Counted from the stretch's first letter, positions 45,812 through 57,145 are shown. The stretch: DNA of 64,000 nucleotides from Euglena gracilis (GCA_039621445.1 CP154954.1:45673847-45737846), one strand, 5' to 3'. Program-made: numbers and translations. The notes: generated by a model from the sequence alone, not told the origin.

Positions 45812-46113
45812 GGTTTTTTTGCCCGAGAGGTACAGGTCACGCTGCAAGGTGCGAACGCTTTCTGTGTGAATGCATCTCAATTCTCTATTGCCTCCATTCT
45901 TGAATTCAGCGTCTGAGTCAGTTTTGAAATTTTGTTCTTATTTCAGGTGGAAGGGTTGGGTGCATACCAGATGGACACAGGAATGATCATCCCTGGTAAC
46001 CCGCGCAGGGTTTTGAATTTGATCGAAGATTTGAAGGTTGCTGCAATGGGCCAGCGACACACCTCATCATCGCCAACTGGCGTATTACGAATGTTAATGT
46101 GTGAAAAACTTTG
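45812..46113 (+). repeat. Inverted duplication, left arm (right flank of LINE A)
   Basis: From GCCCGAGAGGTACAGGTCAC onward this arm is the inverse of 47071-47366. It includes ATTTCAG and a frame GLGAYQMDTGMIIPGNPRRV on both arms. The frame has no recognised domain, but a splice-acceptor-like TTATTTCAG precedes it, so it may be an old exon. Confidence 0.85.
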
Positions 46114-47070
46114 CCTGCAAGTTGCGGTCCTGCGGTTGTAATTCTCTCTTGCAGTGTTAAATGCCTTGCGCCTCTTGCAGTTTCTGTTGCTCTTCTTTTT
46201 TTGTTTTGGCGTGTGTCTCTGGCCAATTTGTCGGCCAGGAAAAAAAATTAAATTCTCGCAATTTCAATTTTTTTTTGCAATCAAATTGCTTAAAAAATCT
46301 GGAGTTGGAAACAAAATTTTTGTTTGCAAGACTTTCCCCTGAAAAGCACAAACTTTTTGCACATAGTCCGCCCAGGATTCACCTTCAGTGATATGAAGAA
46401 GGTTTTTCAGCCCCGGTTTGACTGTTTTTCTGTTTGACTTTTCCCGTGAGGGGAAACGGCGCTCCTCCTGGCACAGTAGAGCAGGGAAAGTGCTTTCCGC
46501 GAAGAAGTGAAAAAAAAGGAAAACCTGCCGACAACGCTGAGCGACCCAGGTGACAAAAAGCGATTGCAGCGTGAGGATTTTTTCGACTGCCGCCGCACGC
46601 AAAATATTACTTGTTCTCTATTTTGTCCAGTCGCATAAAACTTGACGTTTTGTGTATCGTGCCGAGTGGTGCTTTGAGGGTACTTTTTCACCCAAGCGAC
46701 TTCTGTTCGTAAAATCGCCCAGAGGGGAGGCTTGAGAGAGCAAAAAAGCTATTCGGATATTTTTGAAAATTTTGAAGAAAAAAAAATTCCGCAATTTTTC
46801 TTTCACAGCTTCCTCAAAAGGAAAAATAACACTCAGACGAAGAGGTGAGAAGGAATCAAAATGAGGCCACTGTGGCAGGTTGGAAATTCCTTTTTTTTTG
46901 AAAGAAAAACAATTTCCAAATTTTGATCATTTTTGCCAACAACATGAAACAAACTGTTCAAAGAAACAAAAGCAACCAGAACAGTCAAGCAAAGAAATTT
47001 GCAGGCGACAAAAGGCAGGGAAAAAACAGCAGTAAGATTCCCAATCCGCGGACAGTCAGAGGCTGACAGG
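46114..47070. other. Spacer between the inverted arms
   Basis: AT-rich. A minus-strand frame at 46264-46602 has protein-like composition (LLHITEGESWADYVQKV) but no recognised family. Nothing else is supported. Confidence 0.35.
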
Positions 47071-47440
47071 CAAAGTTTTTCACACATTAACATTCGTAAT
47101 CCGCCAGTTGGCGATGATGAGGTGTGTCGCTGGCCCATTGCAGCAACCTTCAAATCTTCGATCAAATTCAAAACCCTGCGCGGGTTACCAGGGATGATCA
47201 TTCCTGTGTCCATCTGGTATGCACCCAACCCTTCCACCTGAAATAAGAACAAAATTTCAAAACTGACTCAGACGCTGAATTCAAGAATGGAGGCAATAGA
47301 GAATTGAGATGCATTCACACAGAAAGCGTTCGCACCTTGCAGCGTGACCTGTACCTCTCGGGCAAAAAACACTTCCCACCAGGCAATTAAGGATTCCCCG
47401 CGGGCGAATTACAACGAAAAACGCAATAGCGTCGGTTAAG
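47071..47440 (-). repeat. Inverted duplication, right arm, with the empty LINE A target site
   Basis: On the minus strand it reads from the arm shared with 45812-46113 straight into GTTTTTTGCCC's partner AATTGCCTGGTGGGAAGTG and CGCCCGCGGGGAATCC, the sequence found left of LINE A at 31533-31590. No LINE lies between, so this is the unoccupied allele-like copy. Confidence 0.8.
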
Positions 47441-47483
47441 GACATGGGGCGAGTACTACCATCACTTTTAGGATTTGCGTTGT

Positions 47484-47502
47484 GAGTGTCTATTTTTTTT
47501 CG
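47484..47502 (+). other. Spliced-leader 3' part at the start of LINE B
   Basis: GAGTGTCTA, eight T, then CG is identical to the last 19 bases of the Euglena SL. The first bases of the leader are absent. ATG follows 14 bases later at 47517. Confidence 0.7.
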
Positions 47503-47516
47503 TCTGCATAATCACC

Positions 47517-49545
47517 ATGGCTGCAAAGGGGCCGGATGGCCCTCCAGAAGACCCCAAGACTCAAGACAATATACTCCTTGTCAACCAAGCTGCTACCACA
47601 ACCAACCCTTCAAGTACACCCACTGTTGCAGTGGACACTGGACAGTTGGAGCTGCTGGCCAAGATGTTGTTGCCGCTGTTGGTGCCGGTGCTAACCACTG
47701 CTGTGGCACAACGACTCATTGCTGACCGCCCTGTACATAGTGACAGAGAAAGTCAAGACAGCAGCTCACAGAGAAGGAAGAGGACATGGCAAGAGAGGGA
47801 AGAGCATGAAGAGTACCTACAGAGAAGGTTTGGAAGAGATTACAAGCCCCCATGGCAGAGAGGTCGACCCAGTTATCATATATCTCAACAGAGTTCTCCT
47901 CAGCCCCAGCTCCACCAGCAAGTGAGTCTGGGGCCCCCCTGTACAGCAAGCCCAACAGTGGGCATTCCACAGTCAGGCCCATCAGTGGGCATTCCAATGA
48001 ACAGCCCATTCCAATGCCCACCAGTGGGTAGAAGTCAAGTATGTCCATCTGTCACATCAATCATACAAATGTACATTCCATCACAGACCAACCTTTGGGG
48101 TGAACCCCAGCAATCTCAGCAACCACTGCAATCAAACTGGAGCAGAGAAGATGACCAGAGGAGGAATTGGACCAGAGAAGAAGAGCAGAGAAGGAGAGAG
48201 GTTGAACTCTTCAGAAGCCTCAGAGCCTTTCTCAGCACAGGCCAGAGTACACAAGTCCCCCCCCTCCCAACACCATTACACTACCTGGCCTGCCAGCACC
48301 CTTAATCCCAGATGTGGTACTGGCATCACCATCAGCCTTCCAATGTGCTTTTCTGCCTGCAGCTTTCCCTTTTGTCTCACAAAGTCCCCCCCAAAGAGGG
48401 GACAATTCAACACAATACCTTCACCCAGTAAAACAAATGGATCAACAATTTCTTCCAAAGGCAACTCCAAATCAAAAGGAGTCAGCAAAACAACCCCCCC
48501 CACCCAAAAGAGGAGGATCATCAACCCCAGCCAAATGCAACTCCAAAAAATCTCAGCACCAGCCCCCCAATATCAGCCCCCCCTGCAAAAGGGGGGGGGC
48601 CAGGCCCACCGTTTCGCATTTTTAAAATTCCAACAAAACCCACCATGTTTGATGGCACACAGTGGGCCAAACTGGGCACAGTGATCCTGCAGGAGGAACC
48701 CAGCCCCTTTCAAAGGCAAGACCCCCCCCAGGCAACAGATTTACCAGCCTCCCCACCCAACACCCCCCTGGAAGGAGTTCCAGTTTGGGAAAAACCAGAG
48801 TTTCGGTCCCCCAGGGAAGAATTTTTTTGGAGAAGGCGCATGAGACAGCAAGCAGGAGGCTTTTTATTTCACGAGATGGTCGCCAGAAAACTGGCCAACA
48901 TTCAGGAAAAGTGGGTCGACATTGGCAGAACAGTGGACATTCGGCAGTCACAAAAAATGGTGCACACAGACATGAAAATCACGTTGCCACTGGCAGCGCC
49001 AAACGTTGTGCAATCGCCCCCCCCCCCCACCAAAAAAGAACCTCATCCTGGAACGGATCAGAATCGCCCAAATTCTTCATCAATACCGACCAGAGGAACA
49101 ACGTGAGGAGGGAATGGACATGTCGCACATAGAAAAAGTACGCCGAGCTATTGCACAAAAAATCAAACAAAAAGTTCCTGCAGCAGAAGCCGTCTGCCCC
49201 CCGAGGACAAAGAAGAAGCGGCTGACACCCTCCCGAGAACCAACCCTGCCCATTGCCTGGCGATACTGCCCAAGAATTTGGCAGATGGATGACATGCCCA
49301 GACCGTTACAGTTTGCGTGTGAGGTTGGATTGGCTGATCGTCTTTCCCCGTCTGTATGGACTGCCAGCGATCTTGATGACTCCAATGACTCCCTGTCGGA
49401 CTATTACTCTTGTGCTGGCACAAAAAAATTCCACATGGCAGAAACAGTCGGCAACATACACCCCTGCTCTGCAAGCCCACATGGGCAGAAGAAGCCGGAA
49501 GACGCATATCTGAAGACGGGGCGAGGTGATTCCCTGACAACAATG
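47517..49545 (+). pseudogene. LINE B first coding module
   Basis: It starts MAAKGPDGPPEDPKTQDN with a Leu-rich stretch (LLAKMLLPLLVPVLTTAVAQ) near residue 40-65, then charged Arg/Glu repeats (RRKRTWQEREEHEEYLQRRF) and a long Pro/Gln-rich part. No known domain. The frame is lost near 48305, returns at 48645-49106 and shifts again at the C run 49017-49028 before reaching GRGDSLTTM and the first 2A motif. It may be the equivalent of an ORF1 RNA-binding protein, which is an inference from position only. Confidence 0.5.
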
Positions 49546-49572
49546 GGGGATGTGGAAACCAATCCAGGCCCA
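49546..49572 (+). other. 2A-like motif 1 of LINE B (canonical)
   Basis: GDVETNPGP fits the 2A consensus exactly. Preceded by GRGDSLTTM. Frame 1 of the window. Confidence 0.8.
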
Positions 49573-49953
49573 CCGACGGCATTTAATGGACCCTGTGGTG
49601 AAGTGATGGATCTATTGGACCAACTTGTTGCCATGAACATGACTGATTTCTTTCGGATCAAGGCCGAAATACCGTTGCGGCAAGGCCCCCGATGGCTCCT
49701 CCCAATCACTTCTTCCCAAAGCTACATACTGGCTGAAATGCACTTTGTGTGACATTGAAACCATCACTGCCTCGGCAGGTTGGTGCCTGCACCACAGGGA
49801 AACCTGCCCTGTTTTTTCAGCCACAGTATTTCCATCTACTGAGACAGCAAAAGTACACTCCGTAACAAGCCGAGGATACACGGTAGAACAAACCCGGGAA
49901 AAGTTTTCAGAAGGACACCAGCCGACTGGAAGGGGGGACGAATCACCACCCAT
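49573..49953 (+). pseudogene. LINE B segment between 2A motifs 1 and 2
   Basis: About 136 residues. The frame of motif 1 ends at a TGA at 49750-49752; the next frame is open (RETCPVFSATVFPSTETAKV) and reaches TGRGDESPPM just before motif 2, where the loss of one G in a G run breaks the link. No domain recognised. Confidence 0.5.
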
Positions 49954-49980
49954 GGTGACGTCCAAACACAACCAGGACCC
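49954..49980 (+). other. 2A-like motif 2 of LINE B (degenerate)
   Basis: GDVQTQPGP keeps D, V and PGP but has Gln for Glu and Gln for Asn. It is in the same frame as motif 1. Loss of N-P suggests weak or no skipping. Confidence 0.6.
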
Positions 49981-50634
49981 ATCTACTTCCGCCTGGCCAC
50001 CATGGAAAGACCGACAATCCCTGTCTCCAGGGGACTTCAAGAAAACTTCATTCGGCACAGATTGCTGGCGAGCCTTCAAGAGGTGGATGCAGAACTTCAA
50101 ACTTTCCGAGGCGCCTTCCCTTCCGATGTCCTGGTTGAGGACACTACCGTCCATGAGCTCACCGAATGTTGGGAAGTTTTGAGAGGAGTTCTGTTTGTGC
50201 TCATAGGGCTATGGCCACATCGACCACCACGTCACGACTCCCCATCGAGTGTGCATACCATTATGTGGTTGCTGACTTGTTTATGGTCCGAAGTATGCAA
50301 CATCGGCGAGGCCTTTCAATTCTACCTGCCCCCTATTCACCTAATGACACTACCCAACGTACTCCGGCCGAGAGGCACTTTCCCCAGAGTACCTCCAACA
50401 GAGCCCTCCTCGTCCGACCTCTCCCTATTGAATGTACACACCGTTGATATCCTGGACATCATGGCCTTCTTACGTCCGACAAGTTCAGTAGTCTCAGTTG
50501 ACCGTCACGTCCGGAGGGCACGACGGACAGCACAAAGACGACCAAACTACCAACGAGGTGACCAACACGGTGACATAAGCCCTAACGACGCTGTCATAAC
50601 CGAGAGGCCCAGACACCAAGATGTCACACTTTGT
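49981..50634 (+). CDS. LINE B segment between 2A motifs 2 and 3
   Basis: Open frame of about 218 residues, with a hydrophobic segment (LRGVLFVLIGLWPHRPPRHD) and Trp-rich TIMWLLTCLWSEVCNIGEAF. It is Arg-rich near the end. No family recognised. Confidence 0.5.
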
Positions 50635-50661
50635 GGTGACGTTCAGCTCGAGCCGGGACCT
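50635..50661 (+). other. 2A-like motif 3 of LINE B (degenerate)
   Basis: TLCGDVQLEPGP: the context LxCGDV is like active 2A, but E is replaced by Q and N by E. Same frame as the others. Confidence 0.6.
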
Positions 50662-50880
50662 ATTCACCGGATAACCCCACGTGAAGGACCCCTATTCCTG
50701 CGACCTAGCACCAGGCCCCATTGCCGACGACCAACTTGCACTCTGGCCCCAGGGCCTTCTAAGTTGTCAAATGTGGCCCCAGGGCACGCCAACCACGTAC
50801 GGCAACTGATTGACCAGGAAAAAATGCGGTATGGGTACAGTCCCCCCCGTTGTGGCAGGGGCAAAAGCCTTGCCAGTTGT

Positions 50881-50907
50881 GGCGACATTGAAAGCAACCC
50901 AGGACCC
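50881..50907 (+). other. 2A-like motif 4 of LINE B (canonical)
   Basis: GDIESNPGP preceded by GRGKSLASC, nearly the same as the LINE A motif. It would release the RT part from the upstream modules. Confidence 0.8.
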
Positions 50908-52193
50908 ACAGAAACCCGCCCTCCCCAGCAGGAGGACGTTGAAATGGCCTTCGCCGCACAGACCTCTGCTGGGCCGCCGACGGAGCGACCACTCCTTGGA
51001 TCTTGGTTTCCAATGCACTCGACGCCGCTGTTCTCACCTACTCTGTCCCAGGCTATAATGCCGTTTCCCAGTTTGAACGGGGTCCCCGGGGCACCGGCAG
51101 CTGAACAAATCATGGTCATTGACGAACTAGAGTCCCGGGTGCGCTCAGCGATTTCCGAAACTCACGGGCATGCGCCGCAGGGCCAGGGGTTGACTGACAA
51201 TTTTGTGCCGTCCTCACCACAAGGGCAAGAGCAAGAGTGCCAAAATGGTCGAAGGCCGCAGCCCCCCGTGGCTCCAGCACCAGCGCAATCCTCGATGAAC
51301 GCTGCTACGCTGCAAGTCACTCCTTTCTCGCAACCTTGCCCACCAATGCAGCCATCTTGGGAAGAAATTTCCCAAGACACTCGGGGCACGTTGGTCCATA
51401 TCCCACGGGGAGCGTTGCGAAACGTTGGGCTCGCCTTTTGGAGCACCCTCAGTCGCTTTGTGTCCAAGCCAGGATGGGAGACCCTACACGCACTTTGGTG
51501 CTTCCCAAAAGCTGTACTTGCTCCATTGAAGCGGAGCGGGAAAAGCCATTGGGCTGCAGTTGGACGGAAAATTACTGAGAGAGCCAATGCCTACCTCAAC
51601 CGGTCCACAGAAGATTCGTGGGATGAGACTCGCCAAATCCGCGCTGCACAAAACCCAAAGAAGAGAACACGAAGTCAAGGCAAAATCTGCCTCCGGACTT
51701 CCCTCGCCTCGAATTCGATCTCAGTGAAGATGCAACCAGGGAGCGCTTAATTGAAATACGGAAGGCAGTCATGTCTTTCCCGAAGGAGTCCTCACCAGGA
51801 CCGTCTGGACTTCGTCCAGATCATCTTAAGGACATGCTCTCTGATCCTCTCGGGACACAATCTGAACAACTCCTCACAATTTTGGACCAATTCATCCGAA
51901 CATGTTTGACAAACGGAATTCACAACTCAGTGGCATGGATTTTCGCGGGCGCCCGTTTGACTCCTCTTTGAAAACCCTGCAATCCAAGCGAAAACCTTGA
52001 TGAGCTTGGCAATGCCAACCCCATTCCTGACCCAAAGAAAGATGGCACGCGACCAATTGCAGCTGGGGAATGCCTGCACCGATTGGTGGGCAAATATTTG
52101 ATGAGGCACCCCAAAATCAGGGACCGCCTTAAAGAACTGCAGCCACTACAATGTGGTGTAGGGGTCCAGGGGGCATGTGAACTCATTGCTATG
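50908..52193 (+). pseudogene. LINE B linker and RT N-half, deleted and stopped
   Basis: It follows the LINE A protein closely to KKRTRSQ, then jumps with a deletion of about 190 bp and a frame change. The RT resumes as MSFPKESSPGPSGLRPDHL and is stopped by TGA at 51969-51971, where LINE A has CGA. The frame downstream (GTRPIAAGECLHRLVGKYLM) is intact up to the hAT insertion. Confidence 0.75.
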
Positions 52194-53453
52194 CAGGGAT
52201 GGCCCTCGTTTTCTAACCGATCGTTTTAAAACACGTTTTTTTCGAAAAAAACCCGTTTTTTTTGAAAAAAACGGGTTTTTTTACCTTCGCCGCCCCCCGT
52301 CGTTTTTTTCAAAAAAAAAATGTTTTTTTTTTGTTTTTTTATTTCCTTCGCCCCTCATGGCCGAAGGCGTGAGAAGAATGGCTCTGCCTGAGTTTTATAC
52401 TCTCCGTTACCCGGAAAATTTCATCTGGGGGACCCGAAAGTAAATGCCAGTTTCTCACTTTTTTTTTGCGCTCTTGGACGCACCCCCTGCCGAAGGGCCG
52501 TTTTCATGGACCCCGGGGAGAAAAAAAACCCTGGGACAGCACCCGCGCTGTGGTACAAAACTTTTCCCCCAAGATGGGGCACAAAACTGCCTCAAGATGG
52601 GGCACGAAACTCCCCAAAATGTTGGGGCCAAAGTTGTGCCAGAAAACTGGACCCAAAAAGTTTCCAAAATGTTGCCCCAACCTGTGGCACAAAACTCCCG
52701 CCATGTGGACACAACATGTGGCCCCTAACTGTCACAAAGATGTGGCCCACAGCTGTGCCCAAGATGTGCTAGAAAGCTAGACCCAAAAAGATGTGGCACC
52801 AAAATGTTGCCCACCTGTGGCACCAAATTGCCCCCAATGTGCACCAAGCTGGCCCCAAGATGTGCACCAAACTCTGACCACAAGATGTGCACTAAATTGT
52901 CCAAAATGTGGACAGCAGAATGGTCCCAAAATGCTTCCCCCAGCTGTGGCCAAGATGTGCCCAAAATGTGGCACCAAACTGGGGGTGAATGTTGAATGTG
53001 CTTGGGTGGACAAAAAACTGTTTAAGGAGCTTTTCCCAGGGCAAGGCAAAACACAGCTGAAACAGAAACAGCTGAAACATGGGACCGAATTACTTGAAGC
53101 ACATCACGACGAACTTCTGCAGCAGCGCCTTGTGAAGGTCTTCAAGTTCATTCATTATTCTTTTATCTCACTTGACCTTTAAGCAAATCACTTGGATCTT
53201 GAAACTTGTCAAATTGACGTGTCGCACTTGTTTTTATAACTTGAACCCCACCATGGACCTTCACCTGTCGGCCAAGCTGTATGAAAGAATGCATACCCAT
53301 TGCAACACACGATCCTCCACAGGCATCAGGACATATAAGGATTTAACCAGACACCGCGATTCCTAATCCAAAAAAACCAACGGTGGTTTTTTTTAAACAA
53401 AAAAACACAGTTTTTGGTTTTTTTCGAAAAAAACCAAAAAAACACCATCCCTG
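52194..53453. mobile_element. Non-autonomous hAT element in LINE B, 8-bp duplication TTGCTATG
   Basis: CAGGGATGG at 52194 is inverted as CCATCCCTG at 53445-53453. TTGCTATG flanks at 52186-52193 and 53454-53461. Inside are A/T palindromes at both ends and, at 52550-52990, many diverged units like ATGTGGCACAAAACTG. No transposase. The left end matches the terminus at 30561. Confidence 0.9.
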
Positions 53454-53461
53454 TTGCTATG

Positions 53462-55367
53462 GGACTGCAGCAAGAAGTAAATAACCTGCATATGCAACAG
53501 GACAGCAACTGGGCTTTGTTACAGGTAGATTTCAGCAATGCTTTTAATTGCGTAAAAAGAAAGACAGTCCTTGCTGAAGTGGCTAAACGCTGCCCGGAGG
53601 CGTACGTTTGGTTCGAGAGTTGCTACGCTGAACACAGCCCGCTCTTTTGTGGGTCATCACACCTTCGGAGTGCCTCTGGCGTACAACAAGGGGACCCTTG
53701 TGGCCCAGCCGGATTCGCCTTGGCGTTGCAATCTCTCGTTGAGTCCTTGCAAGACGTGGTGCCACTCCAATTGTGGTATTTGGATGATGGACACATCCTG
53801 GGAACCCTCCCACAATTACATGCAGCAATTACAGAAATTCAACGACAGGGGACGCTACTAGGCATACACCTCAACGCAAAAAAATGCCGCCTGTGGGGCC
53901 CTGCAGCAACAGAAGCCAATCGTGCTGAAATGCCGCAAAACAGCCCACTTCGTGCAGTCCCAATCGTGAACTACTCCCCCGATATACGGGCCCTGGGAAT
54001 CCCGGTATGCTATCCACAAAGCGGAGGCTTTGCGGGGGAAGTGTGGGCTGAACGTGCAACAGGTGTGCAGAAAGCTTGCCGGGCCCTTTTGAACCTGCCG
54101 CAGGCCCATATTCAGTTCTGCCTCTTACGAACCTGTCTAGATGCATGCAAAGTTAATGACCTCATGCGTGCAACAGAACTGGGGCAGGCAAATGACGCAT
54201 GTGCTTTGTTGACCAAAGAAATCAGGAACACAATGAGCAACATTGTTGGATCCCCCATCGATGACAACCAATGGGCTCAGGCCACCCTACATGTGCGTCA
54301 TGGCGGACTCGGAATTCGGGACCCATCACGGGAACGTCTCCCAGCACGGATATCCGGCATTGTGACGTTTGTCAGCAATGGAAGACGCACCCTGGGCCTG
54401 GCAGACCGAGGAGTGCCGAAAGACACTGCGGAGTGCCTGTCCTCTGCCAACTCCATCCTCGAAGGAACTCCCCCAACGCAAACATGGGCCGCGGATGTAT
54501 CACTCTTGAACGAAGCCCAAAGCCCTCATATTCAACAGAAGTGGTGGGGTGAATGCTTTGCGAAACAACGACAAAAGGTATTATCCTGCAACCTTCACGG
54601 TCAAGACGCCGTCCGGTTCGCAAGCCAACAGCGGCCCCACGCAATGGCCTGGGCTTCTGTCACACCATCCTCTGGACTGAAAACATTGGTCGCATCTGCC
54701 GAATTCAAAGGATTTCTAAAGTGGTCACTGGGAGCACCAGTTTGCCCACCAACGGGATCAACGTGCCCACGCTGCACCAAGCCAATGGACAACCTGGGTA
54801 ATCACCTTGTATGCTGCAGCTCAAATGGCTTCACGCGGCGACATGGTGCAATCCAGGACTTCGTGTTCCAACTGGCACATGATGCTGGGTTTACAGCAAA
54901 AAAAGAACAAGGAGGTCCAGAGAGAACACGCCCGGGCGATGTGCTCATCAGCAGACTTGACGCCAATGGTCCTGGAGCAGTGGACATCACAGTGAGACAC
55001 ACAGCAGCACCGTACAGACCGTTGCGTGACGCAGCTGAACTAACTGAATGGTATGAACGCCAAGAGAAGGAAAAACATTCAAAATATGACGCCACCTGTG
55101 GGAGGATGGGATGGACCTGCATTCCATTTGTTGTTGACTGCTATGGCGGCTTAGGCCAAGAAGCACTGACCTTAATGTCAACACTGATGAAGCTTCTCCT
55201 CGGTCAACAAGATGCATGGTCAAAACGCAAAACTGAAGCCGACACATGGCACTTCTATCAATAACTGTTGCGCGAGAGATCGCGCGACAAGTAATCTGGG
55301 GACGGTATGCAGGCAACGACACAGATCCAGACGTAACCAACACCATACACCAGCCGTATTGTCTGTA
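53462..55367 (+). pseudogene. LINE B RT C-half, zinc finger and endonuclease
   Basis: After the hAT element the frame has WALLQVDFSNAFNCVKRK, VQQGDPCGPAGFALALQS and LWYLDDGHILGT, then the CPRCTKPMDNLGNHLVCC finger and RPGDVLI / AVDITV endonuclease motifs. One base is lost near 55250, so the frame stops at 55264 instead of at the expected 55367. It has no chromovirus, so it shows the undisturbed target of the 34525 insertion. Confidence 0.8.
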
Positions 55368-56204
55368 AAGAAGACCACTACGACCCCTAGAGCCAGAACA
55401 AACAATCGTCCTTAAACCATTCACAACTTGTCAAAAAAGTAAGCAACGGTACCCAACCATCAGCAACCTGTGTCCCACATTGGCAGGAGAAGTGGCCGTC
55501 AATTAGCTTGAGGAACAGTGGTGGAGCCAACTGGAGCGGTGGATCCCACCACCCATTGCCCATATGAAACGGAGTAAGCAATTTGACCACAGGGTCAAAG
55601 ACTCCATGACACACCAACCGTACACATAACCAACCACAAGACTAATTAAACCAAAAAACAAGCAAATCACACCTTGCAACGAACGGACCAAGTCTACAAA
55701 CACGTCCAAACCCTTACCGCACTGAAAACAGAGCCTTCCCTGCGCCAACTCCCCTAAACCTAAACTTGTCGCTGCCACAACCTCAACACCCGACAGTCCC
55801 CATGGCCGTTCCATTGAACCTTCCCTGCCGCTGTACACTTTCCACTCACACTCGTTATCTCCCCTCCGTACTGTGCCCCTCACCGCCCTCCTACTTCACC
55901 CTCGACTCTCCCCCCTCCCACCTTTGTGAACTTGGTATATATGTGCATTACTCTCACCCGCACAGGACTTCGGCTCGGAGTGATCCTCCTAGGCCGCTTT
56001 GTCTGAGTTTCCTTTCTTTCTGCGTACTAGGTGTATGGAAAATGAAAGGAAAGGTTTCACAGATTTTATCTTTCTTTCAGAACGTTTTCCACGAACTGCC
56101 CCACCCTAACCGTGGGAAACCACTACATCTTTTTGCCCCCCTACTCGCCCATGTTGTACCCTGTACTGCTTTTTTTTTTCGTGTGCCATTGCAGGAGAAG
56201 AAAA
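55368..56204 (+). other. LINE B 3' UTR and flank
   Basis: The first 230 bp align with the LINE A 3' UTR (for example GAGCGGTGGATCCCACCACC). Later only C-rich composition and a TATATA word are shared. No tail is recognised. Confidence 0.45.
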
Positions 56205-56252
56205 CGGTGGTGGGGCGAACCGAGTCCACCGACCAGTGGCACTGCCTACTGG
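56205..56252 (-). ncRNA. Double-hairpin module, copy 3
   Basis: Same stems on the minus strand; loop base AGT for TGT/TGC. A ten-A run on the minus strand (56171-56180) follows 24 bases downstream, the same spacing as in LINE A, so this is probably the 3' end of a minus-strand retroelement. Confidence 0.55.
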
Positions 56253-56264
56253 ATTATTCAGTCT

Positions 56265-56541
56265 GAGGATATGTAGAGATGGGCTGGGCCCATGGTCCAT
56301 GGTGGAGTACTGCTTTTCCACTTTCAAAAGCGGCACAAAGCAAGAGCTGGTCTTACGCCACACAGAAATCTGTGCAACTGACAATCTGCAACGTGGACAG
56401 AAGATAAGTGCCAGGGCGAGGATATTGAGGGATATTATGGAGAACAACATTGGACTAATCACCCAAGCGAAAGTGGTGCATTCTTATGCGCACGCCATGG
56501 ACTACATTCCAGCTTGCCTAAGTGGTGAAGATTTGCTTTGA
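56265..56541 (+). CDS. Unrecognised frame, possible exon
   Basis: A plus-strand frame ends at 56539 and reads like protein (MVEYCFSTFKSGTKQELVLR, then ISARARILRDIMENNIGLIT). An AG at about 56270 could be an acceptor. No family is recognised and the first part overlaps the hairpin module. Confidence 0.3.
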
Positions 56542-57145
56542 AGGCCTCTGTGTTGCCTTGATTTCATTCCTGCTCTGCACAAAACATCACAAGAAAAAGG
56601 TGAGTCTTGGAATCAAAAGTACCTTAGAAAACGCTTCGAAATGTAAATGATGGTGAAATTAGGTTCAGGGGGCTCAGAAAGCCGGCGGATTGGTCGTTGG
56701 AATTCGGGGTTAATTTTATGCCGGGATCCTCTGGAGAAGCATCGGACCCTTTGCCTAACCATTCTGTGCCTTCCTCAAGGCCAAAAAGGGGCCGAAAATA
56801 AAAACAAATTATTGAGTGGCAGAAGCATTTGGAATTGATAGACATTCCTTCAAAACACCAAACCCCACTGTTTCCGGCTCTCTGGACGACCTGGGGCTCT
56901 GGGGCAAAAAAACACTTCCCACCAGGAAATTGAGGATTCCCCGGGCGAATCGAAAAACACTATAGATTTTGTGAGGCAAATTCCTAATTAGTGTGCCAAT
57001 TCCTAATTTTAGGGCAAATCCTTTTTTTCATGTGTGTATTCCTGATTTTTAGTGACAAATGCCTAATTTTAAGTGTAAAATACTGAAATTTGAGAGGTAA
57101 TCCCAAATTGGGTGTGTCGGTACCTAATTTTGAGTGGCAAACTCC
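56542..57145. repeat. Diverged empty-site copy and TTCCTAATT repeats
   Basis: 56905-56960 resembles the LINE A target (AACACTTCCCACCAGG, GGATTCCCC, CGAAAAACAC). 56965-57145 repeats TTCCTAATTTTNAGTG-like units of about 30 bp; related AATTAGGAAT words recur at 58735-58860. Confidence 0.6.

Larger units (their letters stand above)
47484..56000 (+). mobile_element. LINE B: related SL-tipped retrotransposon with four 2A-like motifs, interrupted
   Basis: It shares the region from the last 2A motif to the endonuclease and part of the 3' UTR with LINE A, but has 3.3 kb of different coding sequence upstream. Damage: frameshifts at C or G runs, a deletion of about 190 bp near 51680, a nonsense codon at 51970, a hAT insertion at 52194 and a one-base loss near 55250. 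The 3' end is not defined: similarity to LINE A fades by about 56.0 kb and no double hairpin follows in this orientation. Confidence 0.7.

Noticed and set aside
47517-49545. Calling a domain such as a capsid or RRM in the LINE B first module
   Set aside because: Composition is Pro/Gln/Arg-rich and no motif could be matched.
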